DNA of 29,797 nt from Brachyspira sp. CAG:484. Its GTDB lineage: Bacteria > Cyanobacteriota > Vampirovibrionia > Gastranaerophilales > Gastranaerophilaceae. Every line of letters begins with the position of its first letter. Position 1 is the first letter of the stretch. Both the position numbers and the translations under genes were made by a program. The notes below the pieces were generated by a model, which saw only the letters and a program-made list of their open reading frames with translations, did no database searches and had not been told where the DNA came from. Location: contig HF989728.1 in NCBI GenBank assembly GCA_000431315.1, positions 5,495-35,291 of the forward strand, given 5' to 3'. This document shows, piece after piece, positions 1 to 7,331 of the stretch.

Positions 1-525
1 GCACAGGGGCACAAAATTGCAGCAGACTTAATAAAACGTGCAGAACCCAAAGAAGGCGATATAGTTTTAATTGAATATTATCAAAAGGACAGATTTGAAA
101 AATATATTGATTTTACAGGATTGAATGTAATAACAATTGATAAGGGAAATTTTCCGGAATATCTTTCACAAAACATGACTTACGAAAAAGCTGTTAATGA
201 AGGAAAGGAAGTTTACAGACCAACTTTTCAAGCTTCCGTAAACGGCTATTTAAAAGAAAAAATCAACAGGGAAATAATAAGCAAACTAAAGCAGGGACAG
301 AGTGTTATATTAATTACCCTAAACAGTGTTGCTTTTTATAGCCCGGAACAAGTTTCAAAAATTGCATCAGATGACAGCATGTACAACAAAACTCCGCTTT
401 TATTTTTAGTATTTTCACATATTAAAGAACAGGTCGCAAGAGATTTTTATGAAACACTTGCTGTGGTACGCTATGAGAGCAAAGGAGACTGGTCGGCAGT
501 TAAGTTTACAAAACTTAAAAAATAA
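1..525 (+). CDS. C-terminal part of a GT-C (family 39-like) membrane glycosyltransferase paralogue, 5' truncated by window edge
   Basis: The frame is open from base 1 to a TAA at 523-525, giving 174 residues without a convincing start, so this is the 3' end of a gene that begins upstream. The segment has no membrane helix. It resembles the soluble C-terminal domain of the glycosyltransferase at 10337-12016: GQSVILITLNSVAFYSPEQV lines up with NDVVIITDRTISMFTGEQI, and TPLLFLVFSHIKEQV with FPIQFLRLSKLNNDL. Both tails also end in a short strand (SAVKFTK versus EIFVFGI). By that resemblance the missing N-terminal part should be a multi-helix lipid-phosphate-sugar-dependent transferase acting at the outer face of the membrane. 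The family call rests only on this paralogy seen in the window. A TTG at 121 is in frame but lacks a ribosome site and is not a credible start. Confidence 0.55.
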   Translation, partial: AQGHKIAADLIKRAEPKEGDIVLIEYYQKDRFEKYIDFTGLNVITIDKGNFPEYLSQNMTYEKAVNEGKEVYRPTFQASVNGYLKEKINREIISKLKQGQSVILITLNSVAFYSPEQVSKIASDDSMYNKTPLLFLVFSHIKEQVARDFYETLAVVRYESKGDWSAVKFTKLKK

Positions 526-591
526 GGTTTTAGTAGCAATTTTTATTATGTTCAGGAGTATATATATATAGAAGGGTTTAGTAAAAATAGT

Positions 592-2022
592 ATGATGAAG
601 GTAGTAGAAAAGGTTAATTATCAAACCACCGGAGGCGGGGTGCAGCCCCAAAGACGGCAAGCATCTCAGCCATCCTTTAGCGGAACCGTCAACCCTCAGG
701 AATTAGAAAGAGAGCTCAAAAACCTCATGCCTAGTTCTCTAAAAATAATGAACAAGCTGGCTAAAAACATGGGTGAGGTTCAGAATATTATATTCAACTC
801 CCTGGGTACAGGTTTAGTTGCACCTATTTTTATAAAATGGAATCCGTTATCTAAAACAGATGAAGATACCAGAACATACTCAGCATGGCGCCAGCCAATA
901 TCTGCAGTCCTTGCAGTTGTTACACAGGCAGGAATTACAGCCCCTTTTAATACGCTAATCAACAATATGTCTAACTCGGGTTATCTGGGTGAAAAATATA
1001 ACAAAAGCGCACTAAGGGATGAAAATTACATAAAAAAACTTGTCAAAAGAGAATCTCCGCATGCCACTAAAGAACAGTTAAAAGAAAAGATTGCACTCAA
1101 GAAAAAAGAACAAGTTGAAGCAATTTTAACTTCAATGAAAAATAAAAACGTCATTATGTTGAAAAACTATAAAGGCGAAACTGTTCCAATGAGTAAGAAT
1201 GAATATACAAACCTTTTAAGAGAAACTGTTGAAGATATGCTTAAAGAACTTTCTGAGAAAAAGAAGGAGCTTAAAATCACAAGACAAAAACGTATGGCGA
1301 GATCAGAATATTTAAGAACACATAATGCTGAAGCTAAAAAGGTTCTTGAAGAAATCAATGATGAATTCCAAAGAAATTCATCCCTGCAATCATTAAAAGC
1401 ATATTTGAAGAAAAAGATAAAATCACTTCGTTCAAACAAAGCAAATCCGGAATTAATCCAAATGGTTAAAGAAGTTGCCGGAAGAGCTCCAGCAATAAAA
1501 CTCCATAATAAAGCTACAGATTCAGCAATAATAAACGGAATGAAGGGCAAAGTTACAAAGATGCTTGGTCATGTAGAAAAATACGGCAACACAAAAACAG
1601 CCGGCGAGGTAATTGAAGCTGTAGAAAACAGCATCAGGAAACAGTTTGAAGCTGTACAAGAAGCAGCTGACTTTTTTGATGATATTAAGAAATCCATTAC
1701 TGACCGCAATGCGACTGTAGCACAAATAGAACAAAGATTTGAAGAAAAATTTGCACAATCCAAAAATAAACTCCTGAAAAAAGACTTTTCTGCAGAAGTA
1801 ATTGAAAAGTTTAAGAAAAATGTTACAAATAACTTAAAAGGATATAAACAAATAGCAGGTCTAATTGTTTCCTGTGCAGTTCTGCCGTTCACCTGTGCAT
1901 TACTCAACTGGGTATATCCAATCTTTATGGATGCAGTATTCCCTAACCTCTCAAATAAAAAACATGATAATGAATCTTCAGCCCTGGTTGCAAAAGCACC
2001 AAAGAAAGTTGAGGTGAACTAA
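592..2022 (+). CDS. Membrane-anchored coiled-coil protein of unknown function (paralogue of the next gene)
   Basis: I do not recognise a named family. The 476-residue product has no signal peptide. It starts with a polar Gly/Gln/Pro/Ser segment (to about 35), then two hydrophobic stretches at about 64-82 and 102-124. A long Lys/Glu-rich part likely to be coiled coil (about 150-290) follows, then a hydrophobic stretch at about 421-446 and a polar tail. The stop codon overlaps the ATG of the next gene by one base (TAATG), so the two are translationally coupled. The next protein repeats the same plan of paired hydrophobic segments, separated by an acidic/basic linker (KTDEDTRTYSA here, PDDKRKFVA there), plus a hydrophobic C-terminal segment. 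ATGs at 592 and 595 are both possible; the nearest purine run (AGAAGGG near 570) is rather far, so the start is not certain. Role unknown. Confidence 0.7.
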   Translation: MMKVVEKVNYQTTGGGVQPQRRQASQPSFSGTVNPQELERELKNLMPSSLKIMNKLAKNMGEVQNIIFNSLGTGLVAPIFIKWNPLSKTDEDTRTYSAWRQPISAVLAVVTQAGITAPFNTLINNMSNSGYLGEKYNKSALRDENYIKKLVKRESPHATKEQLKEKIALKKKEQVEAILTSMKNKNVIMLKNYKGETVPMSKNEYTNLLRETVEDMLKELSEKKKELKITRQKRMARSEYLRTHNAEAKKVLEEINDEFQRNSSLQSLKAYLKKKIKSLRSNKANPELIQMVKEVAGRAPAIKLHNKATDSAIINGMKGKVTKMLGHVEKYGNTKTAGEVIEAVENSIRKQFEAVQEAADFFDDIKKSITDRNATVAQIEQRFEEKFAQSKNKLLKKDFSAEVIEKFKKNVTNNLKGYKQIAGLIVSCAVLPFTCALLNWVYPIFMDAVFPNLSNKKHDNESSALVAKAPKKVEVN

Positions 2023-2768
2023 TGAGTACAGTTGGAAAATACGCAGATAAAGCACTTGATGTACTTATAAAAAAACCTCTTAAATGGCTTTCTGAAGTTA
2101 AGCCGATGGAATACGTATGTAAAAAATTCAGAGCAAACAAAAGGAATTTCATAAGTGGTCTTGGTATTGCATCTATTGTAATCAAAGATGGTCTGGGATG
2201 CTATTTCTATGTAAACCAGAGCTTGCATAACGAAAAGATTCCTGATGACAAACGTAAATTCGTTGCAGCATTGGACCTTGCAAATGGTGGTTTGATGATT
2301 GCAATGCAGATTTTAATGTTCAAGACAGTATCAAACAAAATTGTTCAAAGCAAGATGTTTGACAAAATGTTTGGGAAACACTTTAATCGTGCAGCAAGAA
2401 AAGGGTACCAATCAGTAATAAAAAAACAGGGAAAACTTAGTAACTTATCACAAGAAGAGTTCCAGAAAGGGATGGATAACATCAAAGAAACAACATTTGA
2501 TGCGTTTGCAAACTTAACATCACTGATTGCAGCAACTACAATAGGCAAACGTGTAATCGTTCCGTTCATTGCTACACCTCTGGCTGACAAGACTAAAGCC
2601 TGGATGTGCAGAAACGATAAGCCGGTTGAGGTTAACAAAGAAACAGAAAACACATACTCTACACAAAAGCCTGCCGCAGAAGTTTGTAAACCCGGACCTC
2701 AGGCGCCGCAACCATCTCAAAGCAGTTTCGGCAACATATATCCAAGAAAACCGGGTCTAAAAATTTAG
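2022..2768 (+). CDS. Membrane protein of unknown function, coupled to and distantly similar to its upstream neighbour
   Basis: The product has 248 residues. The ATG at 2022 shares a base with the upstream stop and is preceded by GAGG at a normal spacing. Hydrophobic segments lie at about 43-63 and 82-103, with the linker NEKIPDDKRKFVAALDL between them. A third hydrophobic stretch lies at about 165-188. The C-terminal tail (from about 205) is rich in Pro, Gln and Ser and ends in PRKPGLKI. The N-terminal tail of the upstream protein has a similar composition (QASQPSFSG compared with PQPSQSSFG here). This suggests two divergent copies of one membrane family that may work as a hetero-pair. I recognise no catalytic motif. 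A strong hairpin terminator follows the stop. Confidence 0.72.
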   Translation: MSTVGKYADKALDVLIKKPLKWLSEVKPMEYVCKKFRANKRNFISGLGIASIVIKDGLGCYFYVNQSLHNEKIPDDKRKFVAALDLANGGLMIAMQILMFKTVSNKIVQSKMFDKMFGKHFNRAARKGYQSVIKKQGKLSNLSQEEFQKGMDNIKETTFDAFANLTSLIAATTIGKRVIVPFIATPLADKTKAWMCRNDKPVEVNKETENTYSTQKPAAEVCKPGPQAPQPSQSSFGNIYPRKPGLKI

Positions 2769-2785
2769 TTAAAATTCTATATAAC

Positions 2786-2819
2786 AAAAAAGAGTATCAT
2801 TAACAGATACTCTTTTTTT
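2786..2819. terminator. Bidirectional intrinsic terminator
   Basis: GAGTATC (2792-2798) and GATACTC (2806-2812) form a perfect 7-bp stem with a 7-base loop. Flanking A and T runs lengthen the stem and provide a U tract on either strand. It sits between convergent genes ending at 2768 (+) and 2839 (-), so it can serve both. Confidence 0.88.
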
Positions 2820-2838
2820 AATTAATTACAATAAAAAC

Positions 2839-3186
2839 TTAAAAAGGCTTTGTCTGATTTAACTTAAGTCTTAAATCTCTAAAGCGGGCAATATCTTCCT
2901 GTGTTTTGCCGGAATCCTGGAATACAGCCTGTGCTGAAGGATGAACCATCAAAACATAGTCCATATGAATTTCCAGAAAATTATATTTTCTTGGTGACTG
3001 GTTTGCATTACGCGGATAAATTTCGGCATTAGTTACAGCCAAAAAACGTCTTTCTTTATCATTTAAAAGATCAGTTAACTCACGGTTAGTATTAGTGTAT
3101 TTTGAAACATGGACAACACCTTTAATATCATGGTCAACTGTCAAAATGCTTACTTCTATTGGAACTGTATCTATATTCTTAGCCAT
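2839..3186 (-). CDS. Small conserved protein of unknown function
   Basis: The product has 115 residues and no membrane segment or signal peptide. The N-terminal half alternates hydrophobic residues in a beta-strand pattern (VPIEVSILTVDHDIKGVVHV), followed by an ELTDLLND helix and RRFLAVTNAEIYP. This looks like a small beta-barrel or Sm-like fold of the kind often left as a DUF. I recall similar proteins annotated DUF6812, but cannot confirm this here. The start is supported by AAGGAAAAG upstream of the ATG at 3186 and by a consensus-like promoter just beyond it. It lies downstream of yitT in the same orientation but has its own promoter, so it is probably a separate unit. Confidence 0.7.
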   Translation of the reverse strand: MAKNIDTVPIEVSILTVDHDIKGVVHVSKYTNTNRELTDLLNDKERRFLAVTNAEIYPRNANQSPRKYNFLEIHMDYVLMVHPSAQAVFQDSGKTQEDIARFRDLRLKLNQTKPF

Positions 3187-3220
3187 ATTCTTTTCCTTAC
3201 TTAAACTATTTAATAATATA

Positions 3221-3249
3221 AGTATAATATACTTTGCAAAAATTGTCTA
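3221..3249 (-). promoter_or_regulatory. Sigma-70-type promoter for the 115-residue protein gene
   Basis: Read on the minus strand: TAGACA (-35, 3249-3244), a 17-base spacer, then TATACT (-10, 3226-3221). It is placed about 35 bases before the ATG at 3186. The promoter call rests on consensus match only. Confidence 0.6.
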
Positions 3250-3253
3250 TATG

Positions 3254-4120
3254 TTAAATTTTATCAATTCTTTTGCCCATGCGTATTCCGTAAGCTTCAT
3301 GTACGTCAACTACAGAAATAAATGCTCTTGGATCAATTGCTTTTATAGCCTCTTTCATTTTGCTCATTTCAATACGGGAAACAACACAATAAATAATTGT
3401 TTTTGCGTCACCGGAGTAACCTCCTGTTCCATGCAGATAAGTAACCCCAATCTCCAGATCTTTAATCAGGACATTTCCAATTTCTTCCCACTTATCGCTT
3501 ATTATCCGTACGGATTTCGAGTTGCTGACACCTTCCAGAACAACATCAATGACCCTGGAGGCAAGAAAATAGGTGAGAATCGAATACATAGCCTTTTCCC
3601 AGCCAAAAACAAGTCCTGATGCGGCATAAATAAAAATATTTATGCCCATAATAATTTCACCTACAGACAACCCGAATTTTTTAGATATAACCAGTGACAT
3701 GATTTCAGTACCATCAAGCGAACCTTCATTTTTAAGCACTATACCAACCCCTGTACCGAGAATAATTCCGCCAAAAACAGTTGCCAGAAGCAAATCATTT
3801 GTAATCGTTATTGAGTGAAAAATATTAGTTGCGATTGCAAACATTAAAATTGCATAGAATGTCTGGATAACAAAATATTTCCCCATTTTAGTAAAAGCCA
3901 GACAAATAAAAGGTATATTCAAGATAATAAGCAGAAGCCCCAAGTTATATTTTAATAAATAACTTAAAATCATTGATACACCGACAATCCCGCCATCAAT
4001 TATATTATTTGGAGCTAAAAATGTATCAATTGCAAAGCCGGCAGTAAACGCACCCAAGGTTAGGAAAAATCCTTTTTTAATTATAAAAAAAACCTTTTTG
4101 GCAAATTCTTTAACCAGCAT
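3254..4120 (-). CDS. YitT family membrane protein (DUF161 plus DUF2179)
   Basis: The 288-residue integral membrane protein belongs to the YitT family, whose transported substrate or function is not settled. About five to six hydrophobic helices occupy residues 15-200. Small-residue motifs typical of the family are present: NNIIDGGIVGVSMI near the N-terminus, GIILGTGVGIVLKNEGSLDGTEI in the middle. The C-terminal 80 residues form the soluble DUF2179-like domain (GVTYLHGTGGYSGDAK, then AFISVVDVHEAYG). The ATG at 4120 has AGAGGA at good spacing, inside the end of cdaA; the two genes are 11 bases apart. It is the last gene of the lysA-cdaA-yitT operon. No terminator hairpin is obvious after its stop. 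Confidence 0.87.
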   Translation of the reverse strand: MLVKEFAKKVFFIIKKGFFLTLGAFTAGFAIDTFLAPNNIIDGGIVGVSMILSYLLKYNLGLLLIILNIPFICLAFTKMGKYFVIQTFYAILMFAIATNIFHSITITNDLLLATVFGGIILGTGVGIVLKNEGSLDGTEIMSLVISKKFGLSVGEIIMGINIFIYAASGLVFGWEKAMYSILTYFLASRVIDVVLEGVSNSKSVRIISDKWEEIGNVLIKDLEIGVTYLHGTGGYSGDAKTIIYCVVSRIEMSKMKEAIKAIDPRAFISVVDVHEAYGIRMGKRIDKI

Positions 4121-4131
4121 AAATTCCTCTT

Positions 4132-5037
4132 TTATTTCTCTTTTTTACTTACATTTTTACGTATGGTAATCAGATTATTAATTTTAAAAATCGTTTTTTT
4201 GTTATCTTCATTCTTTTCGTGATAACCCAGAATGTGTTCCAAATCCGATTTAAGTGTAACTAAATCCTCATATTTTTTCAAAGTTCCATCCATAGCAATT
4301 GAAACATCACCTGTTTCCTCTGAAACAACAAGACATGCAGACTCACTTGCTTCAGACATTCCAATAGCAGCTCTGTGGCGTGTACCGTATTTCCAGCTGA
4401 GTTTGGGATCTTCAGTCAAAGGGAGAAGAACTCCTGCTGAAATAATTCTAGAGCCGTTAATAACAACTGCGCCGTCATGAAGAGGAGTATTCGGGTGGAA
4501 GATTGTCAACAGAAGTTCTGTAGACAAATCTGCATTAAGCTTTGTTCCTACATCATAATATGTATTGCTCAAATCAGGCTGAAACACAATTAACGCACCA
4601 GTATGTGTTTTGGAAAGAAACTTTACGGCTTCAATAAGTTCTTTAATGACATCAATTTCTTCATCACCTGACTTTTTGGAATTGCCGGAAAAGGCTTTAG
4701 ATATAAAGTCAACCTGCCCTAAGAACCCTAAAAACCTTCTTAATTCAGGCTGGAAAATTACAATCAAACTCAGTGAAACCAGAGTTACAATGGATTTCAA
4801 GAACATTCCAAGGATTTTTAAGTCCAATCTTATCAAAATTTCTGAAAACACCCAGACAAAAATAAGAATAAAAATACCTTTAACAAATTTTTCAGACTGG
4901 GTATTCTTGATAAATTTTTTATAAAATGCGTAAAGTATAACTGCAATAATCAGCACTTCGAGGAAATTTGTCCAGTTAAAAGACAAATCCATCGCACCTA
5001 TTTGAAATTGCAGGTATGATAAAATATCGTTCAGCAT
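4132..5037 (-). CDS. cdaA: Membrane-bound diadenylate cyclase CdaA (c-di-AMP synthase)
   Basis: The enzyme condenses two ATP into the second messenger c-di-AMP, which controls osmolyte and potassium balance and cell-wall homeostasis. The 301-residue protein has the CdaA layout: three N-terminal helices (about 24-40, 53-70, 78-96), then a DisA_N (DAC) catalytic domain at about 125-255. Both signature motifs are intact: DGA at 188-190 within TPLHDGAVVI, and RHR at 220-222 within GTRHRAAIGMSE. The ATG starts one base after the lysA stop, so translation is probably coupled; no separate strong ribosome site is seen. In Firmicutes cdaA usually sits with cdaR and glmM. Here it lies between lysA and yitT, and no cdaR-like YbbR protein occurs in the window. 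Confidence 0.95.
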   Translation of the reverse strand: MLNDILSYLQFQIGAMDLSFNWTNFLEVLIIAVILYAFYKKFIKNTQSEKFVKGIFILIFVWVFSEILIRLDLKILGMFLKSIVTLVSLSLIVIFQPELRRFLGFLGQVDFISKAFSGNSKKSGDEEIDVIKELIEAVKFLSKTHTGALIVFQPDLSNTYYDVGTKLNADLSTELLLTIFHPNTPLHDGAVVINGSRIISAGVLLPLTEDPKLSWKYGTRHRAAIGMSEASESACLVVSEETGDVSIAMDGTLKKYEDLVTLKSDLEHILGYHEKNEDNKKTIFKINNLITIRKNVSKKEK

Positions 5038-5038
5038 T

Positions 5039-6370
5039 TTACTTTTTTAACCTATCGGGAATTCTGTCATGTGAAATCAAATCGTCCAGAGTCTCTCTTT
5101 CTATAATAATATCAGATTGTGAATTATTTACAAGTACCATAGCCGGTTTTTGCACTCTGTTATAATTTGATGCCATAGAGTAGTTGTAAGCACCTGTATT
5201 ATAAACGCAGAGTATATCGCCTTCTTCAAGTTCAGGGAGTTCTATATTATGGATTAAAATATCTCCGCTTTCACAAAAACGACCTGCGATTGTAACGCTT
5301 TGTGAAGTTTCAGCATCAGGCTTGTTGGCAACAGAAGCAGTATATTCAGCTTTATACATACTTGGTCTTGCATTATCAGCCATACCGCCGTCTACGGCAA
5401 AGTATTTTTTTCCGTTAGGAACCTGTTTTGAGCTGCCAATTGTATACAATGTAACTCCTGCTGTGGAAATTATGCTTCTGCCGGGTTCTATAAACAGCGT
5501 AGGGTAACCAATTCCGTATTTTTGAACACTGGAATTAAGACTTTTAATAATAACACATGCAATTTCATATGTAGAAGGAGGACAGTCACTTTCTGTATAT
5601 TTTACACCAAGACCGCCGCCTATATTTATTTCATCAAGCTTAAGCCCGAATTTCTCATCAAGTCTTGCCAGTTCTTTTACAAGGATTTCGATTTCATCAT
5701 GATAAACTTTGGTTTCAAATATTTGAGAACCGATATGAGCGTGAAGCCCGCGGAGTGTAAGATTAGAATACTCATCAAGTATAAGGTTTACAGCCTCATC
5801 AATCTGTGTTAGGTCAAATCCGAATTTTGAATCAAGATGACCTGTTTGAATATATTCATGAGTATGGCATTCAATTCCCGGAGTAATTCTCAGTAGGATT
5901 TCAGCTGTTTTATTCATACTCTTTGCCAATACATTAAGTAAAGACAGTTCAAGAAAATTATCAACAGAAATTCTTCCGACACCAAGTTCTAACGCAAGAG
6001 TAAGTTCACTTATAGATTTATTATTGCCGTTAAAAAGTACTTTTTTCATATCAGCACCGGCTTTATAAACAGTATACATTTCACCTGCAGAAACAACATC
6101 AAAACCAAAGCCTTCATCTGCAAGAATAGCAGAGGTCGCCAAAGTACATAGAGCTTTTGAAGCATACATCATATTAACATTTTTATAAGCAGAAAAAGCT
6201 TCTTTATAATCTTTGCAAATACTTATTAACGTTGTTTCATCCAGAACATAAAGCGGAGTTTCATATTTCTTTGCCAGTTCCACCAAATCACATCCGCCTA
6301 TTGAAAGGTTTCCCAGCTCATTAATTTCAGCTGTTACGGGTTTAATTGATTGATTAGTACTGGTCTGCAT
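5039..6370 (-). CDS. lysA: Diaminopimelate decarboxylase
   Basis: The PLP enzyme of fold type III converts meso-diaminopimelate to L-lysine in the last step of lysine synthesis. The 443 residues match the usual family length. Visible motifs: the PLP-binding lysine K72 in MMYASKAL, GGGLG at 251-255 and EPGR at 295-298 for phosphate binding, CESGD at 366-370 from the partner-subunit active site, and AYNYSMASNYN near 394-404. The ATG at 6370 has GAGGAG 7 bases upstream. It is the first gene of an operon with cdaA (1-base gap) and yitT. Coupling lysine/mDAP supply with c-di-AMP fits cell-wall control, though that link is an inference from position. Confidence 0.95.
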   Translation of the reverse strand: MQTSTNQSIKPVTAEINELGNLSIGGCDLVELAKKYETPLYVLDETTLISICKDYKEAFSAYKNVNMMYASKALCTLATSAILADEGFGFDVVSAGEMYTVYKAGADMKKVLFNGNNKSISELTLALELGVGRISVDNFLELSLLNVLAKSMNKTAEILLRITPGIECHTHEYIQTGHLDSKFGFDLTQIDEAVNLILDEYSNLTLRGLHAHIGSQIFETKVYHDEIEILVKELARLDEKFGLKLDEINIGGGLGVKYTESDCPPSTYEIACVIIKSLNSSVQKYGIGYPTLFIEPGRSIISTAGVTLYTIGSSKQVPNGKKYFAVDGGMADNARPSMYKAEYTASVANKPDAETSQSVTIAGRFCESGDILIHNIELPELEEGDILCVYNTGAYNYSMASNYNRVQKPAMVLVNNSQSDIIIERETLDDLISHDRIPDRLKK

Positions 6371-6459
6371 TCTAAACTCCTCTTATATCTCTTCTACTTA
6401 TATAGAAATCTTAACACACTAAAATGTAAAATTAAATACCAAAAATGAAGTAGTTTATA

Positions 6460-6488
6460 TTGAAAAAACACTAAACATAATTTATAAT
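6460..6488 (+). promoter_or_regulatory. Strong sigma-70-type promoter of prepilin-like gene 1
   Basis: TTGAAA (6460-6465), a 17-base spacer and TATAAT (6483-6488) match the consensus closely. GGAGG at 6505-6509 and an ATG at 6516 follow. This supports 6516, not a later TTG, as the real translation start. Confidence 0.75.
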
Positions 6489-6515
6489 AAAAACAGAAGA
6501 AAAAGGAGGATATAA

Positions 6516-7326
6516 ATGCAAAACGCAATTATAGTTTCAAAACTCAGAAGGGGGGGGGGGCTTAGATAGAGCCGGCGGGCTTTTTCACGCTTTGGGATTA
6601 TCCCGTCATTCTGCGTTTACCTTAGCGGAAGTTTTAATTACTCTTGGGATTATTGGAGTTGTTGCAGCATTAACACTGCCTCAAGTAGTAACAAATTATG
6701 AGAAAAAAGCAACTGAAGTCCGGTTAAAAAAAGATTACAGCACACTTGCTAATGCCTTAAAAATGGCTGAAGCAGAACATGGGCCAATTGAAACATGGGC
6801 AGATGAAAATGACAATATGGATAATATATACCAGGAATATTTCAAAAAAATGGAACCTTATATTCAATTTGCGGTAAAACCTTGTTTTGATGGTTATAAA
6901 TGTTTTCCAAAAAATCCCGGAATGTATAAAAACGGAGTATATTTCAGATTAAAAGACGGAACTTACGGACTATTTATGCCAAATTCCGGCTATTCAATTC
7001 CAACAAACCCAAAGTTCCACTTCTATCTGATAACTAATGAAAAACGGGAAGTATACGGACGGACAGTTTTTATGTATTCAATAATGAATTTAAAGAATCT
7101 GAAAATAAAATCAAATGTAACCTGCGGAACTCCTATTTGTTACTGGAGCACTCCTCCAAAATGCTACGACAGCACTGCAGTTTGGACAGAATATGAATGT
7201 TCAATGAAATTTGCACAAGACGGCTTCACATTCAAAGATGATTACAATTTTGAAAAGTTAAATAAAACTCAATCAAACAGAGTATTTGAGAATATGTTAA
7301 AGACAAAACCAAAAGGCTGGTGGTAA
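6516..7326 (+). CDS. Prepilin-like protein 1, out of frame at a poly-G tract (putatively phase-variable, OFF)
   Basis: Type IV pilin / pseudopilin-like surface protein. The prepilin motif AFTLAEVLITLGIIG and the hydrophobic N-terminal helix are encoded from about 6616. A long soluble domain follows with Cys pairs (CFDGYKCF, CGTPICYW, CYDSTAVWTEYEC) that could form disulfides, and a C-terminal DGFTFKDDYNF segment. The pilin frame has no good start of its own: a TTG at 6592 has no ribosome site. The ATG at 6516 has promoter and GGAGG. From it the frame reads MQNAIIVSKLRRGGGLR and stops at 6567-6569 after an 11-G run (6550-6560). With 10 G the ATG frame continues as LRRGGGLDRAGGLFHALGLS into the pilin. 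The residue before the cleavage site is Ala, not the usual Gly. Full length in the ON frame is about 269 residues. Confidence 0.8.
6550..6560 (+). repeat. Poly-G tract (11 G) within the leader of prepilin-like gene 1
   Basis: Eleven consecutive G begin 34 bases after the ATG at 6516, in a low-GC genome. The tract length sets the frame of the downstream pilin. As given the gene is OFF; 10 or 13 G would put it ON. Confidence 0.9.
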
Positions 7327-7331
7327 TACAT

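Noticed and set aside
1167..1907. Several overlapping minus-strand frames inside the 592-2022 gene, and similar ones across other genes
   Set aside because: They mirror the codons of strongly supported genes, lack ribosome sites and show no family features.
6570..6585. AGCC-GGCG-GGCT followed by five T after the gene 1 leader stop, as a transcription attenuator
   Set aside because: The stem has only four pairs and the T run is short. Genes 2 and 3 have no equivalent.
6592..7326. Prepilin-like gene 1 starting at a TTG at 6592
   Set aside because: No ribosome site is present there, whereas a complete promoter, GGAGG and ATG lie just upstream in the alternate frame across the G tract.
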